The translations under genes and the position numbers were made by a program. A DNA stretch of 64,000 bases from JAFALK01 sp036500605 (lineage in GTDB: Bacteria; Pseudomonadota; Gammaproteobacteria; Burkholderiales; Burkholderiaceae_C), in contig DASYBU010000036.1 of NCBI GenBank assembly GCA_036500605.1, positions 1 to 64,000 on the forward strand, given 5' to 3'. Position 1 is the first letter of the stretch. The number at the start of each line of letters is the position of its first letter. The notes beneath the pieces are model-generated. The model ran no database searches. It was not told where the DNA came from and was given only the letters and a program-made list of their open reading frames with translations. Below are positions 32,488 to 41,674 of the stretch, in pieces.

Positions 32488-33978
32488 CTACAAGAGCACG
32501 ATATCGTAATGCTCGGTCTGATTCGCCGGCTCCGCCGTCAGCGAGATCGGCTTGCCGATGAAGTCTGACAGGCCCGCCAGATGCTGGCTTTCCTCATCGA
32601 GCAGCATCTCGACCACATTGGCCGCCGCCACCACGCGGAACTCGCGCGGCGAGAACTGGCGCGCCTCGCGCAGGATCTCCCGCATGATGTCGTAGCAGAC
32701 GCTGCGCGCGGTCTTGATCTGGCCGCGGCCTTCGCAGGTCGGGCAAGGCTCGCAGAGCATGCGGGCGAGCGACTCGCGCGTGCGCTTGCGGGTCATCTCC
32801 ACCAGGCCCAGTTGCGTGAAGCCGCCGAGCGTGACCTTGGTGCGGTCCTTGGCGAGCTGCTTGCGGAACTCCGCCAGCACGGCCGTGCGGTGCTCTTCGC
32901 GCGTCATGTCGATGAAGTCGACGATGATGATGCCGCCCAGGTTGCGCAGGCGCAGCTGGCGCGCAATCGCGCCGGCGCTCTCGAGATTGGTCTTGAAGAT
33001 CGTGTCGTCGAAATTGCGGGCGCCGACGAAGCCGCCGGTGTTGACATCGATCGTCGTCATGGCCTCGGTCTGGTCCACGACCAGATAGCCGCCGCTCTTC
33101 AGATCGACGCGGCGCGAGAGCGCCTTGCTGACCTCGGCATCGACGTTGTTCAGATCGAAGATCGGTCGCTCGCCGCTGTAATGCTCGAGCTTGGTCGTGG
33201 CCGCCGGCATGAAGGATTCGCCAAAGCCATGCAGCACCTCGAACTGCATCTTGGAGTCGATGCGGATCGAACCGGTGCGCTCGTTGGTCAGGTCGCGCAG
33301 CACGCGTTCCACCAAGCTCAGGTCCTGGTGCAGGATGCTGCCGGCAGCGGCGCGGTGGGCGCGCTCGCGGATCGTGGCCCAGGTCTTGCGCAGGTAGGCG
33401 ATGTCGGCGCCCAGCTCCTCATCGCTGGCGTCTTCGGCATTGGTGCGCAGGATGAAGCCGCCACCGCCGCCTTCTTCGGGCAGGCCGACGAGCGCCTGCA
33501 TGCGCGCGCGCAGCGCCTCACGCGTCTCGTGCGAACCGATCTTCTGCGAGATACCGATGTGATCGTCCTGCGGCAGGAAGACCAGCATGCGGCCGGCGAT
33601 CGAGATCTGAGACGAAAGCCGCGCGCCCTTGGTGCCGATCGGATCCTTGATCACCTGCACGGTCAGCGATTGGCCCTCGAACACGAGCTTCTCGATCGGC
33701 ACGGGCACATGGCCTTCAGCCAGATGAGCATGATGGTTGCGCGGCGTGCTGCCGTTGACATGGAGATCGGCCACATGCAGGAACGCCGCGCGCTCCAGGC
33801 CAATGTCGATGAAGGCCGACTGCATGCCGGGCAGCACGCGCGCCACCTTGCCGGAGTAGACGTTGCCGACGAGCCCCCGCTCCAACGTGCGCTCGATGTG
33901 CAGTTCCTGCACGGCGCCGTTCTCGACAATGGCCACCCGTGTCTCCTGGGGTGACCAGTTGATCAGAATATCTTCCAT
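32488..33978 (-). CDS. rng: Ribonuclease G
   Basis: A 496-residue RNase E/G family endoribonuclease that matures 16S rRNA and degrades mRNA. N-terminal S1 domain: GNVYSGKVARVLPGMQSAFI, ERAAFLHVADL. RNase H-like/DNase I-like catalytic domain: TIDVNTGGFVG (catalytic Asp) and GIIIVDFIDM (second Asp). Zn-link: CEPCPTCEGRG. There is no long C-terminal scaffold, so it is RNase G rather than RNase E. The start MEDILINWSPQETR at 33978 is the usual N-terminus. It is the last gene of the long yebC-rng run. Confidence 0.95.
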   Translation of the reverse strand: MEDILINWSPQETRVAIVENGAVQELHIERTLERGLVGNVYSGKVARVLPGMQSAFIDIGLERAAFLHVADLHVNGSTPRNHHAHLAEGHVPVPIEKLVFEGQSLTVQVIKDPIGTKGARLSSQISIAGRMLVFLPQDDHIGISQKIGSHETREALRARMQALVGLPEEGGGGGFILRTNAEDASDEELGADIAYLRKTWATIRERAHRAAAGSILHQDLSLVERVLRDLTNERTGSIRIDSKMQFEVLHGFGESFMPAATTKLEHYSGERPIFDLNNVDAEVSKALSRRVDLKSGGYLVVDQTEAMTTIDVNTGGFVGARNFDDTIFKTNLESAGAIARQLRLRNLGGIIIVDFIDMTREEHRTAVLAEFRKQLAKDRTKVTLGGFTQLGLVEMTRKRTRESLARMLCEPCPTCEGRGQIKTARSVCYDIMREILREARQFSPREFRVVAAANVVEMLLDEESQHLAGLSDFIGKPISLTAEPANQTEHYDIVLL

Positions 33979-34037
33979 GGGCTGATGCCTCGAATGTTTT
34001 TGCAAGGCCCGGACCTTGCAAAAACACTCACCTCACC

Positions 34038-34640
34038 TCAGAACCTGACGACCCATTGTTGGAGCAATTGTGCGGTTTCATACAAGGGCAAACCCATGAT
34101 GCCTGAATAGCTGCCGCCGATGTTCTTTATCCAGGCCGCCGCGTGACTCTGGATGGCATAACTACCGGCTTTGCCGAAAGGTTCGCCGCTGTCGACATAA
34201 CGCGTTAGCTCGGCGTCCGATACCGGCGCGAATTCGACGTCGGAGACATTGAGCGCGGCCACACGCTTGTCGCCCAGGCCCACAGCAACGGCGGTGATGA
34301 CGCGATGCCGCTGCCCGCTGAGCAGCTTGAGCGTGGCCAGCGCGTCGGCCGCATCGGCCGGCTTGCCCAGAATGCGCTGACCGAGCGCGACGGTCGTGTC
34401 GGAGCACAGCACCGGCGCAGCCGGCAAGCCGCGCGCGGCCAAGCGGGCCAGGGCCGCGTCAAGCTTGGCCTGCGTGACGCGCGCCACGTAGACCTCGGGC
34501 GCTTCGCCTTCGATCACAGCCTCGAGCGCTTCGGCATCTTCCTCGGGGCCTGCCAGCAGCAGCTCATGCTTGACGCCGAGCTGTTCAAGCAACTGCTTGC
34601 GGCGCGGGCTTTGCGAGGCCAGGTAGATGAAGTCGAACAT
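34038..34640 (-). CDS. maf: Maf-family nucleoside triphosphate pyrophosphatase
   Basis: A 200-residue Maf protein, a house-cleaning pyrophosphatase acting on dTTP/UTP or modified nucleotides. It has the Maf signature IYLASQSPRRKQLLEQLG at the N-terminus, CSDTTVALGQRILGKP (central Asp/Thr motif) and YSGIMGLPLYETAQLL at the end. The ATG at 34640 overlaps the rlmH stop as TGATG. The YhdE and YceF subfamilies differ in substrate; the assignment between them is not secure. Confidence 0.92.
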   Translation of the reverse strand: MFDFIYLASQSPRRKQLLEQLGVKHELLLAGPEEDAEALEAVIEGEAPEVYVARVTQAKLDAALARLAARGLPAAPVLCSDTTVALGQRILGKPADAADALATLKLLSGQRHRVITAVAVGLGDKRVAALNVSDVEFAPVSDAELTRYVDSGEPFGKAGSYAIQSHAAAWIKNIGGSYSGIMGLPLYETAQLLQQWVVRF

Positions 34641-35110
34641 CACTCTCGATGGTAAGGATGGCCGGTCATCACCGTCCAGGCGCGATAGAGCCCCTCGGCC
34701 AGCAGGACGCGGGCAAAGGCGTGAGGCAGGGTCAGGTCGGACAGGCGCAGCGTTTCGTCAGCCGTGCTCTTCAGCGCAGGCGACAGGCCATCGGGCCCGC
34801 CGATGACGAGCACCGCGTCGCGGCCCTCGCCCATCCACAGCTTCATGCGTTCCGCCAACGCCATGCTGGTGCGGCGCTCGCCGCGCTCATCCAGGATGAT
34901 GCGGCGCGCGCCTTTGGGAATGGCGGCCTCGATGCGCGTGGCCTCGGCCGCCATCATCTGCTCGGCCGTCTTGCCGCTGGTGCGCGGCTCGGCCTTGACG
35001 GCCTTGAGCTCGAGCTTGAGCTCGGGCGGGAAGCGCTTGGCAAAGTCCTCGTACGCGGCATCGGCCCAGGCCGGCTGGCGCTGGCCGACGGCAACGAGCA
35101 CGAGCCGCAT
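34640..35110 (-). CDS. rlmH: 23S rRNA (pseudouridine1915-N3)-methyltransferase RlmH
   Basis: A 156-residue SPOUT methyltransferase (E. coli RlmH is 155). Visible: LDERGERRTSMALAERMKLW, the cofactor-knot VIGGPDGLSP, and the conserved end SDLTLPHAFARVLLAEGLYR with TGHPYHRE. RlmH acts on mature 70S ribosomes. It is coupled by TGATG overlaps both to rsfS upstream and to maf downstream. Confidence 0.96.
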   Translation of the reverse strand: MRLVLVAVGQRQPAWADAAYEDFAKRFPPELKLELKAVKAEPRTSGKTAEQMMAAEATRIEAAIPKGARRIILDERGERRTSMALAERMKLWMGEGRDAVLVIGGPDGLSPALKSTADETLRLSDLTLPHAFARVLLAEGLYRAWTVMTGHPYHRE

Positions 35111-35799
35111 CAGGCCTTCTTGGCGACCGGCTTCTTCACCGGCGCCTTCTTGGCGGCGACGGTTTTGGCGGCTGGCCTCTTCGCCGGTGCAGCCTTCTTG
35201 GCCGCCGGCTTGCTCGCCGGCTTGGCAGCACCGACGGTCATGGTCTTGGTGACCTTGCCCGGTGCTGCGCTCTTCACGCCCACGGTCTTGCTGACGCCCT
35301 TCTTGGCCGGTGCCGCCTTCTTGGCGGGAGCCTTGGCGGCGACCTTCTTGGCTGGTGCGGTCTTGGCTGGCGCCTTCGCAGCCGCCTTCTTGGCCGCGGG
35401 CTTCTTGGCCGGAGCCTCGTTGTCCTCGGACGCCTTCACCAGACGCGTCTCGGTCTCGGCCTTGGTCATCTTGATCGGCTTGCCGCCCCAGATTTCCTCG
35501 AGGTGGTAGTAGTCGCGGATGGCCGGCTGCATCACGTGCACGACGGCGGCGCCGCAGTCCACGATGATCCATTCGCCGTTGTCCTCACCCTCGCAGCGCA
35601 TCACCTGCATGCCGCGGCCCTTGACCGTCTCGCGCACGCTGGAAGCCAGCGCCTTGGTCTGACGGTTGCTGGTGCCCGAGGCGATGATCACGCGCTCGAA
35701 GAGCGGCGAGAGGTGCTCGGTATTGAAGACCACAATGTTCTGTGCCTTCACATCTTCCAGACCATCGACGATGGCGCGTTGCAGTTTGCGAATGTCCAT
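35110..35799 (-). CDS. rsfS: Ribosomal silencing factor RsfS with histone H1-like tail
   Basis: RsfS binds ribosomal protein L14 and stops subunit joining in starvation. The N-terminal ~110 residues are a normal RsfS domain: LQRAIVDGLEDVKAQNIVVF, IIASGTSNRQTKALASSV, EDNGEWIIVDCGAAVVHVMQ and YYHLEEIW. Typical RsfS ends there (~105-120 residues). This protein continues to 229 residues with a Lys/Ala/Pro tail of PAKKAAAK-type units that looks like eukaryotic histone H1 or bacterial AlgP-like tails. The tail is in frame and uninterrupted. It would add strong positive charge, plausibly RNA/ribosome contact; that is inference. Confidence 0.94.
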   Translation of the reverse strand: MDIRKLQRAIVDGLEDVKAQNIVVFNTEHLSPLFERVIIASGTSNRQTKALASSVRETVKGRGMQVMRCEGEDNGEWIIVDCGAAVVHVMQPAIRDYYHLEEIWGGKPIKMTKAETETRLVKASEDNEAPAKKPAAKKAAAKAPAKTAPAKKVAAKAPAKKAAPAKKGVSKTVGVKSAAPGKVTKTMTVGAAKPASKPAAKKAAPAKRPAAKTVAAKKAPVKKPVAKKA

Positions 35800-35803
35800 G
35801 CAG

Positions 35804-36394
35804 TTATTGCTCGCTGTAGAGGCCGTGCTGGGCAATATACCCGGCGACAGGCCCGCCCACCAAGGGGCTGATGTCCCCGCTGCCCAACATTGTTCGGGCT
35901 CCGGCGCGGACTGAAGTGGATGAAGTCGTCATCGCTGGCATGTCCAGCTTGATGACGCGATGAGGAATGCGCTCTAACTCAACGTTAGGTCTGATCGGCT
36001 CCCCGGCCCGGGCCGCCACGGCCAGAGTCACCAGGGGCAGCAGCGCCTGCCAGCGGTGCCAGGTGTGCAGATGCGCGTACTGGTCCTGGCCAATGATCAG
36101 GGCGAGATTGTCGCCGAGATGCGCCTCGACGGTGTCGATGGTGTAGCTGGGCCCTTGGCGGAGCAGTTCGCAGTCGTCCAGCGCGAAGCGCGGCTCGCCC
36201 GCGATCAGCAGCTCGACCATCGCACGGCGGTGCTCGGGCGCGGCCAGTTGGCGCGGCTTCTGCCACGGGTCGCCAACGGGCACCCACAGCACGCGATCGA
36301 GCTTCAGTTGGTCGAGCGCGGCATGCGCCAGCGCCAGATGGGCCAGGTGCGGCGGATCGAAACTCCCGCCGAACAGGCCGATATTCAGAGCCAT
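35804..36394 (-). CDS. nadD: Nicotinate-nucleotide adenylyltransferase NadD
   Basis: A 196-residue NaMN adenylyltransferase for NAD synthesis. It has the nucleotidyltransferase motif IGLFGGSFDPPHLAHLAL with the HxxH-type site, WVPVGDPWQKPRQLAAPEHR, GPSYTIDTVEAHLGD, and the C-terminal SSTSVR (ISSTxIR-type) motif. Its start lies 10 nt inside the end of hemF, and its stop is 4 nt upstream of rsfS, the usual nadD-rsfS-rlmH order. Confidence 0.96.
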   Translation of the reverse strand: MALNIGLFGGSFDPPHLAHLALAHAALDQLKLDRVLWVPVGDPWQKPRQLAAPEHRRAMVELLIAGEPRFALDDCELLRQGPSYTIDTVEAHLGDNLALIIGQDQYAHLHTWHRWQALLPLVTLAVAARAGEPIRPNVELERIPHRVIKLDMPAMTTSSTSVRAGARTMLGSGDISPLVGGPVAGYIAQHGLYSEQ

Positions 36395-37323
36395 AGATGC
36401 GTGGGCGTCTCATGCGCCCAATCCCGAGGACGCAGAAAGTCGCTGTAGAGCCTGGCTTCGGGCGTGCCTTCTTCGGGCGCCCAGTTGTAGCGCCAGGTCA
36501 CGTGCGGCGGCATCGACATCAGGATCGATTCGGTGCGCCCGCCCGACTGCAGGCCGAACAAGGTGCCGCGATCGAACACGAGGTTGAACTCAACATAACG
36601 GCCACGTCGGTAGGCTTGGAATTCGCGCTGCGGCTCGCCATAGGCAAAGCCCTGGCGGCGCTCGACGATGGGCAGATAAGCCGGCACGAAGGCATCGCCG
36701 ACCGAACGCATCATGGCGAAGGCGGCGTCAAAACCGCCCTCGTTGTAGTCGTCAAAGAAGATCCCGCCCACGCCGCGCGGCTCGGCGCGGTGCTTGAGGA
36801 AGAAATACTCGTCGCACCAGGGCTTGAAGCGTTCGTAAAGACCGGCTCCGTGCGGCGCCAGCGCGGCCTCGCAGGTGCGATGGAAATGTTGCGCATCGCG
36901 CTCGAAGCCATAGTACGGCGTCAGGTCCATGCCGCCGCCGAACCACACGACCGGCTCGCCGCCCGGCGGCAGCGCCGCGAACATGCGCACGTTCATGTGC
37001 ACGGTCGGCACGAAGGGGTTGTGCGGGTGCAGGACCAGCGAAACCCCCATCGCCTCGAACGGCGCGCCGGCCAGTTCGGGCCGATGCTGCGAGGCCGAGG
37101 GCGGCAGCACGCGGCCACGCACATGCGAGAAATTGACGCCGCCGCGCTCGAACACCGCGCCGCCTTCGATCAGGCGCACGCAGCCGTCGCCCTCGAGCCG
37201 GCCGCCAGGCTCGCGCTCCCAGGCATCCTGGATGAAGGGCTGGCCATCGGCATCCTGCAGGGCCGTGACGATGCGCTGCTGCAGATCGAGCAGGTAGAGG
37301 CGGACGGCGTGGGTATCGGTCAT
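36385..37323 (-). CDS. hemF: Oxygen-dependent coproporphyrinogen-III oxidase HemF
   Basis: A 312-residue aerobic haem-biosynthesis enzyme. Family sequences: VNFSHVRGRVLPPSA, LHPHNPFVPTVHMNVRMFAA, WFGGGMDLTPYYGFERDAQH and GVGGIFFDDYNEGGFDAAFA, with the active-site His/Asp/Arg set, and ESILMSMPPHVTWRYNWAPE near the end. The start MTDTHAVRLYLLDLQQR at 37323 overlaps the upstream acyltransferase stop by 4 nt. Confidence 0.97.
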   Translation of the reverse strand: MTDTHAVRLYLLDLQQRIVTALQDADGQPFIQDAWEREPGGRLEGDGCVRLIEGGAVFERGGVNFSHVRGRVLPPSASQHRPELAGAPFEAMGVSLVLHPHNPFVPTVHMNVRMFAALPPGGEPVVWFGGGMDLTPYYGFERDAQHFHRTCEAALAPHGAGLYERFKPWCDEYFFLKHRAEPRGVGGIFFDDYNEGGFDAAFAMMRSVGDAFVPAYLPIVERRQGFAYGEPQREFQAYRRGRYVEFNLVFDRGTLFGLQSGGRTESILMSMPPHVTWRYNWAPEEGTPEARLYSDFLRPRDWAHETPTHLWL

Positions 37324-37937
37324 GAGCGGAGCCTGACCGGGCCGGCTTGATCGGGGCGTTTGGCGCGGCTGCCATCCAGATGCCCGGCCATCAGCGCAAA
37401 GTCTTTCTCGGCATCGCCCGTGATCTCGATGAACTGCTTGAAGCGCACGATCTTCTCCAGATAGTCCAGGCTCGCCAGGCCGACCGGCACGGCGGCCTGC
37501 TTGGCCACCATATAGGCGCCCGAGCGCCAGCCCGGCGCGAAGGAACGCGTGCCTTCGGGCGCCACGGCGAGCCAGTACATCTCGCCAAGCTCGCGTGCTT
37601 GCACCATCTGCTCGGCGGTGTCTGCAACCATGCCGTTGCGACTGCTGCGATTGACGGCCACGCCGCCGATCCAGCGCACCCAGGGGCCGAACACCGGTGC
37701 CTTGAACAAGCTGTCCTTGGCCCAGAAACGCACCGGAATGCCGATCGCCCATTTGGCGAAGATCCCGATCACGAAATCCCAGTTGGAGGTGTGCGGGTAG
37801 AACATCACCACGCCTTGCAAACGGGGCAATCCTTCAAACTCCACGCGCCAGCCGAACAGGCGCATCAGGAATCTCGCCACGGTGCTGCCATGCAACTGCA
37901 CCGGCAGCGGGCCGGGAATCAGCCTGGGTTCTGTCAT
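37320..37937 (-). CDS. PlsC-type 1-acylglycerol-3-phosphate acyltransferase family protein
   Basis: A 205-residue membrane-associated acyltransferase. The HX4D catalytic motif is HTSNWDF (~residue 49), followed by RFWAKDSLFKAPVFGPWVRW and the substrate-binding APEGTRS motif. It is shorter than most PlsC proteins and resembles the single-domain lysophospholipid acyltransferases. It overlaps purD and hemF by 4 nt at either end. Confidence 0.88.
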   Translation of the reverse strand: MTEPRLIPGPLPVQLHGSTVARFLMRLFGWRVEFEGLPRLQGVVMFYPHTSNWDFVIGIFAKWAIGIPVRFWAKDSLFKAPVFGPWVRWIGGVAVNRSSRNGMVADTAEQMVQARELGEMYWLAVAPEGTRSFAPGWRSGAYMVAKQAAVPVGLASLDYLEKIVRFKQFIEITGDAEKDFALMAGHLDGSRAKRPDQAGPVRLRS

Positions 37938-39214
37938 CGTTTGATCGCGCGATAGCCGATGTCATGGCGGTACTGCATGCCCTTGAATTGAATGGTCTTG
38001 AGGGTTTCATAGGCGTGCTGCTGCGCGGTGCGGGCCGATTCACCCAGCGCAGTCACACACAGCACGCGGCCACCGCTGGTGCGCAGATCGCCGCCCAGGC
38101 CGGTCGTGCCGGCATGGAAGACCATCGCATCCTCGGCATCGGCCGGCAGGCCGGTGATCGTGTCGCCCTTGCGCGGCGAGAGCGGATAGCCTTCGGCCGC
38201 CATCACCACGCCGAGCGCCACGCGACGGTCCCATTGCAGGTCGACCTGGTCGAGCGTGCCGTCGGTCGCGTGCATCAGCACTTCGAACAGATCGCTCTTC
38301 AGGCGCATCATGATCGGCTGCGTCTCGGGGTCGCCCATGCGGGTGTTGAACTCAACCGTGCGCGGATCGCCATGCTCGTCGATCATCAGGCCGGCGTAGA
38401 GGAAGCCGGTGAAGGGAATGCCGTCCTTGGCCATGCCATGGATCGTCGGCAGGATGATCTCGTGCATCACCTTGGCATGCACGTTGGGCGTCACGACCGG
38501 CGCGGGCGAGTAGGCGCCCATGCCGCCGGTATTCGGGCCTTCGTCGGCGTCGAGCAGGCGCTTGTGATCCTGGCTGGTGGCCAGCGAAACCACCTGCTTG
38601 CCATCGCACAGCACGATGAAGCTGGCTTCCTCGCCGGCCAGGAACTGCTCGATCACCACGCAGGCGCCGCCCGCGTTGTGGGTCACGCCGAGCTTGTTGT
38701 CTTCGAGGATCCAGTCGATCGCCTCATGCGCTTCAGGCAGCGTCATGGCCACGACCACGCCCTTGCCCGCCGCCAGGCCATCGGCCTTGATCACGATCGG
38801 GGCGCCCATGCGGTCCACATAGGCGTGGGCCGAAGGCGCGTCGCCAAAGGTTTCGTACGCGGCGGTCGGGATGCCGTGGCGCTTCATGAAGTCCTTGGCG
38901 AAAGCCTTGCTCGATTCGAGCTGTGCCGCCGCCTTGGTCGGACCAAAGATGCGCAGGCCGCGGGCACGGAATTCATCGACCACGCCGGCCGCCAGATAGA
39001 CCTCGGGCCCGACCACCGTCAGCGCGATCTTCTCGGCTTCCGCAAAGTCGGCCAGCGCCTTCACGTCGGTGATGGGCACGTTCTTCAGCACCGGATTGCT
39101 CGCGGTGCCGCCATTGCCGGGCGCCACATAGACCTGGCTCACGCGCTGGCCTTGCGCCAGCTTCCAGGCGAGGGCGTGTTCACGCCCGCCATTGCCAAGG
39201 ACGAGAACTTTCAT
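37934..39214 (-). CDS. purD: Phosphoribosylamine-glycine ligase PurD
   Basis: A 426-residue GARS enzyme of purine synthesis. N-domain MKVLVLGNGGREHALAWKLA; ATP-grasp region KADGLAAGKGVVVAMTLPEA; EEASFIVLCDG; NTGGMGAYSPAPVVT; and C-domain RMGDPETQPIMMRLKSDLFE. The length matches the family. The start overlaps the yebC stop by 4 nt. Confidence 0.97.
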   Translation of the reverse strand: MKVLVLGNGGREHALAWKLAQGQRVSQVYVAPGNGGTASNPVLKNVPITDVKALADFAEAEKIALTVVGPEVYLAAGVVDEFRARGLRIFGPTKAAAQLESSKAFAKDFMKRHGIPTAAYETFGDAPSAHAYVDRMGAPIVIKADGLAAGKGVVVAMTLPEAHEAIDWILEDNKLGVTHNAGGACVVIEQFLAGEEASFIVLCDGKQVVSLATSQDHKRLLDADEGPNTGGMGAYSPAPVVTPNVHAKVMHEIILPTIHGMAKDGIPFTGFLYAGLMIDEHGDPRTVEFNTRMGDPETQPIMMRLKSDLFEVLMHATDGTLDQVDLQWDRRVALGVVMAAEGYPLSPRKGDTITGLPADAEDAMVFHAGTTGLGGDLRTSGGRVLCVTALGESARTAQQHAYETLKTIQFKGMQYRHDIGYRAIKR

Positions 39215-39939
39215 GCTTGCTCGATATTTGCGTTGTGGAAGACGTCTTGTACGTCATCGAGGTCTTCGATCACGTCGAGAAGTTTCTGCATTCTTTCGGC
39301 GTCGTCGCCGCTCAGGTCGACCGTGTTCTCGGCGCGCATCGTGACCTCGGCGATTTCGGGCTTCAGGCCCGCGGCTTCGAGCGCGTTCTTCACGGCCTCG
39401 AACTGGTTCGGCGCTGTCAGCACTTCGATGGCGCCGTCGCCATCAGTGATCACATCGTCCGCACCGGCTTCCAGCGCGACTTCCATGACCTTGTCTTCCG
39501 AGGTGCCCGGCGCGAACACCATCTGGCCGCAATGCTTGAACTGGAACGCGACCGAGCCATCGGTGCCCAGGTTGCCGCCGTACTTGCTGAAGGCGTGGCG
39601 CACTTCAGCGACAGTACGAACGCGGTTGTCGGTCATGGTGTCGACGATCACCGCAGCGCCGCCGATGCCATAGCCTTCGTAGCGGATTTCCTCGTAGACC
39701 ACGCCATCGAGATTGCCCGTGGCCTTGTCGACATTGCGCTTGATGTTGTCGGCCGGCATGTTGGCGGCCTTGGCTTTCTCGATCGCCAGGCGCAGCCGCG
39801 GGTTCATGGCCACGTCGCCGCCACCGGTGCGCGCGGACACGATGATTTCACGGGTAAGGCGGGTCCAGATCTTGCCGCGCTTGTCGTCCTGACGGCCCTT
39901 GCGGTGCTGGATATTGGCCCATTTGGAATGACCTGCCAT
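39211..39939 (-). CDS. yebC: YebC/PmpR-family protein
   Basis: A 242-residue YebC family protein, known as a transcription regulator (PmpR) and, in recent work on some bacteria, as a translation factor. The N-terminus MAGHSKWANIQHRKGRQDDK is diagnostic, followed by PRLRLAIEKAKAANMPADNI and the acidic C-terminus. The Met at 39939 is chosen over an in-frame upstream Met. It is the promoter-proximal gene of the nine-gene run, divergent from the HerA-type gene across 59 nt that contain AGACT/AGTCT arms. Confidence 0.96.
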   Translation of the reverse strand: MAGHSKWANIQHRKGRQDDKRGKIWTRLTREIIVSARTGGGDVAMNPRLRLAIEKAKAANMPADNIKRNVDKATGNLDGVVYEEIRYEGYGIGGAAVIVDTMTDNRVRTVAEVRHAFSKYGGNLGTDGSVAFQFKHCGQMVFAPGTSEDKVMEVALEAGADDVITDGDGAIEVLTAPNQFEAVKNALEAAGLKPEIAEVTMRAENTVDLSGDDAERMQKLLDVIEDLDDVQDVFHNANIEQA

Positions 39940-39998
39940 CGCCTGTTCTCTTTCTGTCTCGTAGCTTGGATAGACTGGCATTTTAGTCTGGAGCCCTC

Positions 39999-41528
<1,530 letters not shown>

Positions 41529-41674
41529 CAGCGCCCAGGAGTTGTTGCCAGAACAACATTGCGACAGCTTTTCAGGTGTTTCCCCGCGCTGTTCAGTGAC
41601 ATCATCCATAGCGCGGTGCAGTCAGGCCCGTCTCATGGCTCATTGAAGAACCCCCGAAACCGGAGCTTCCAGGA

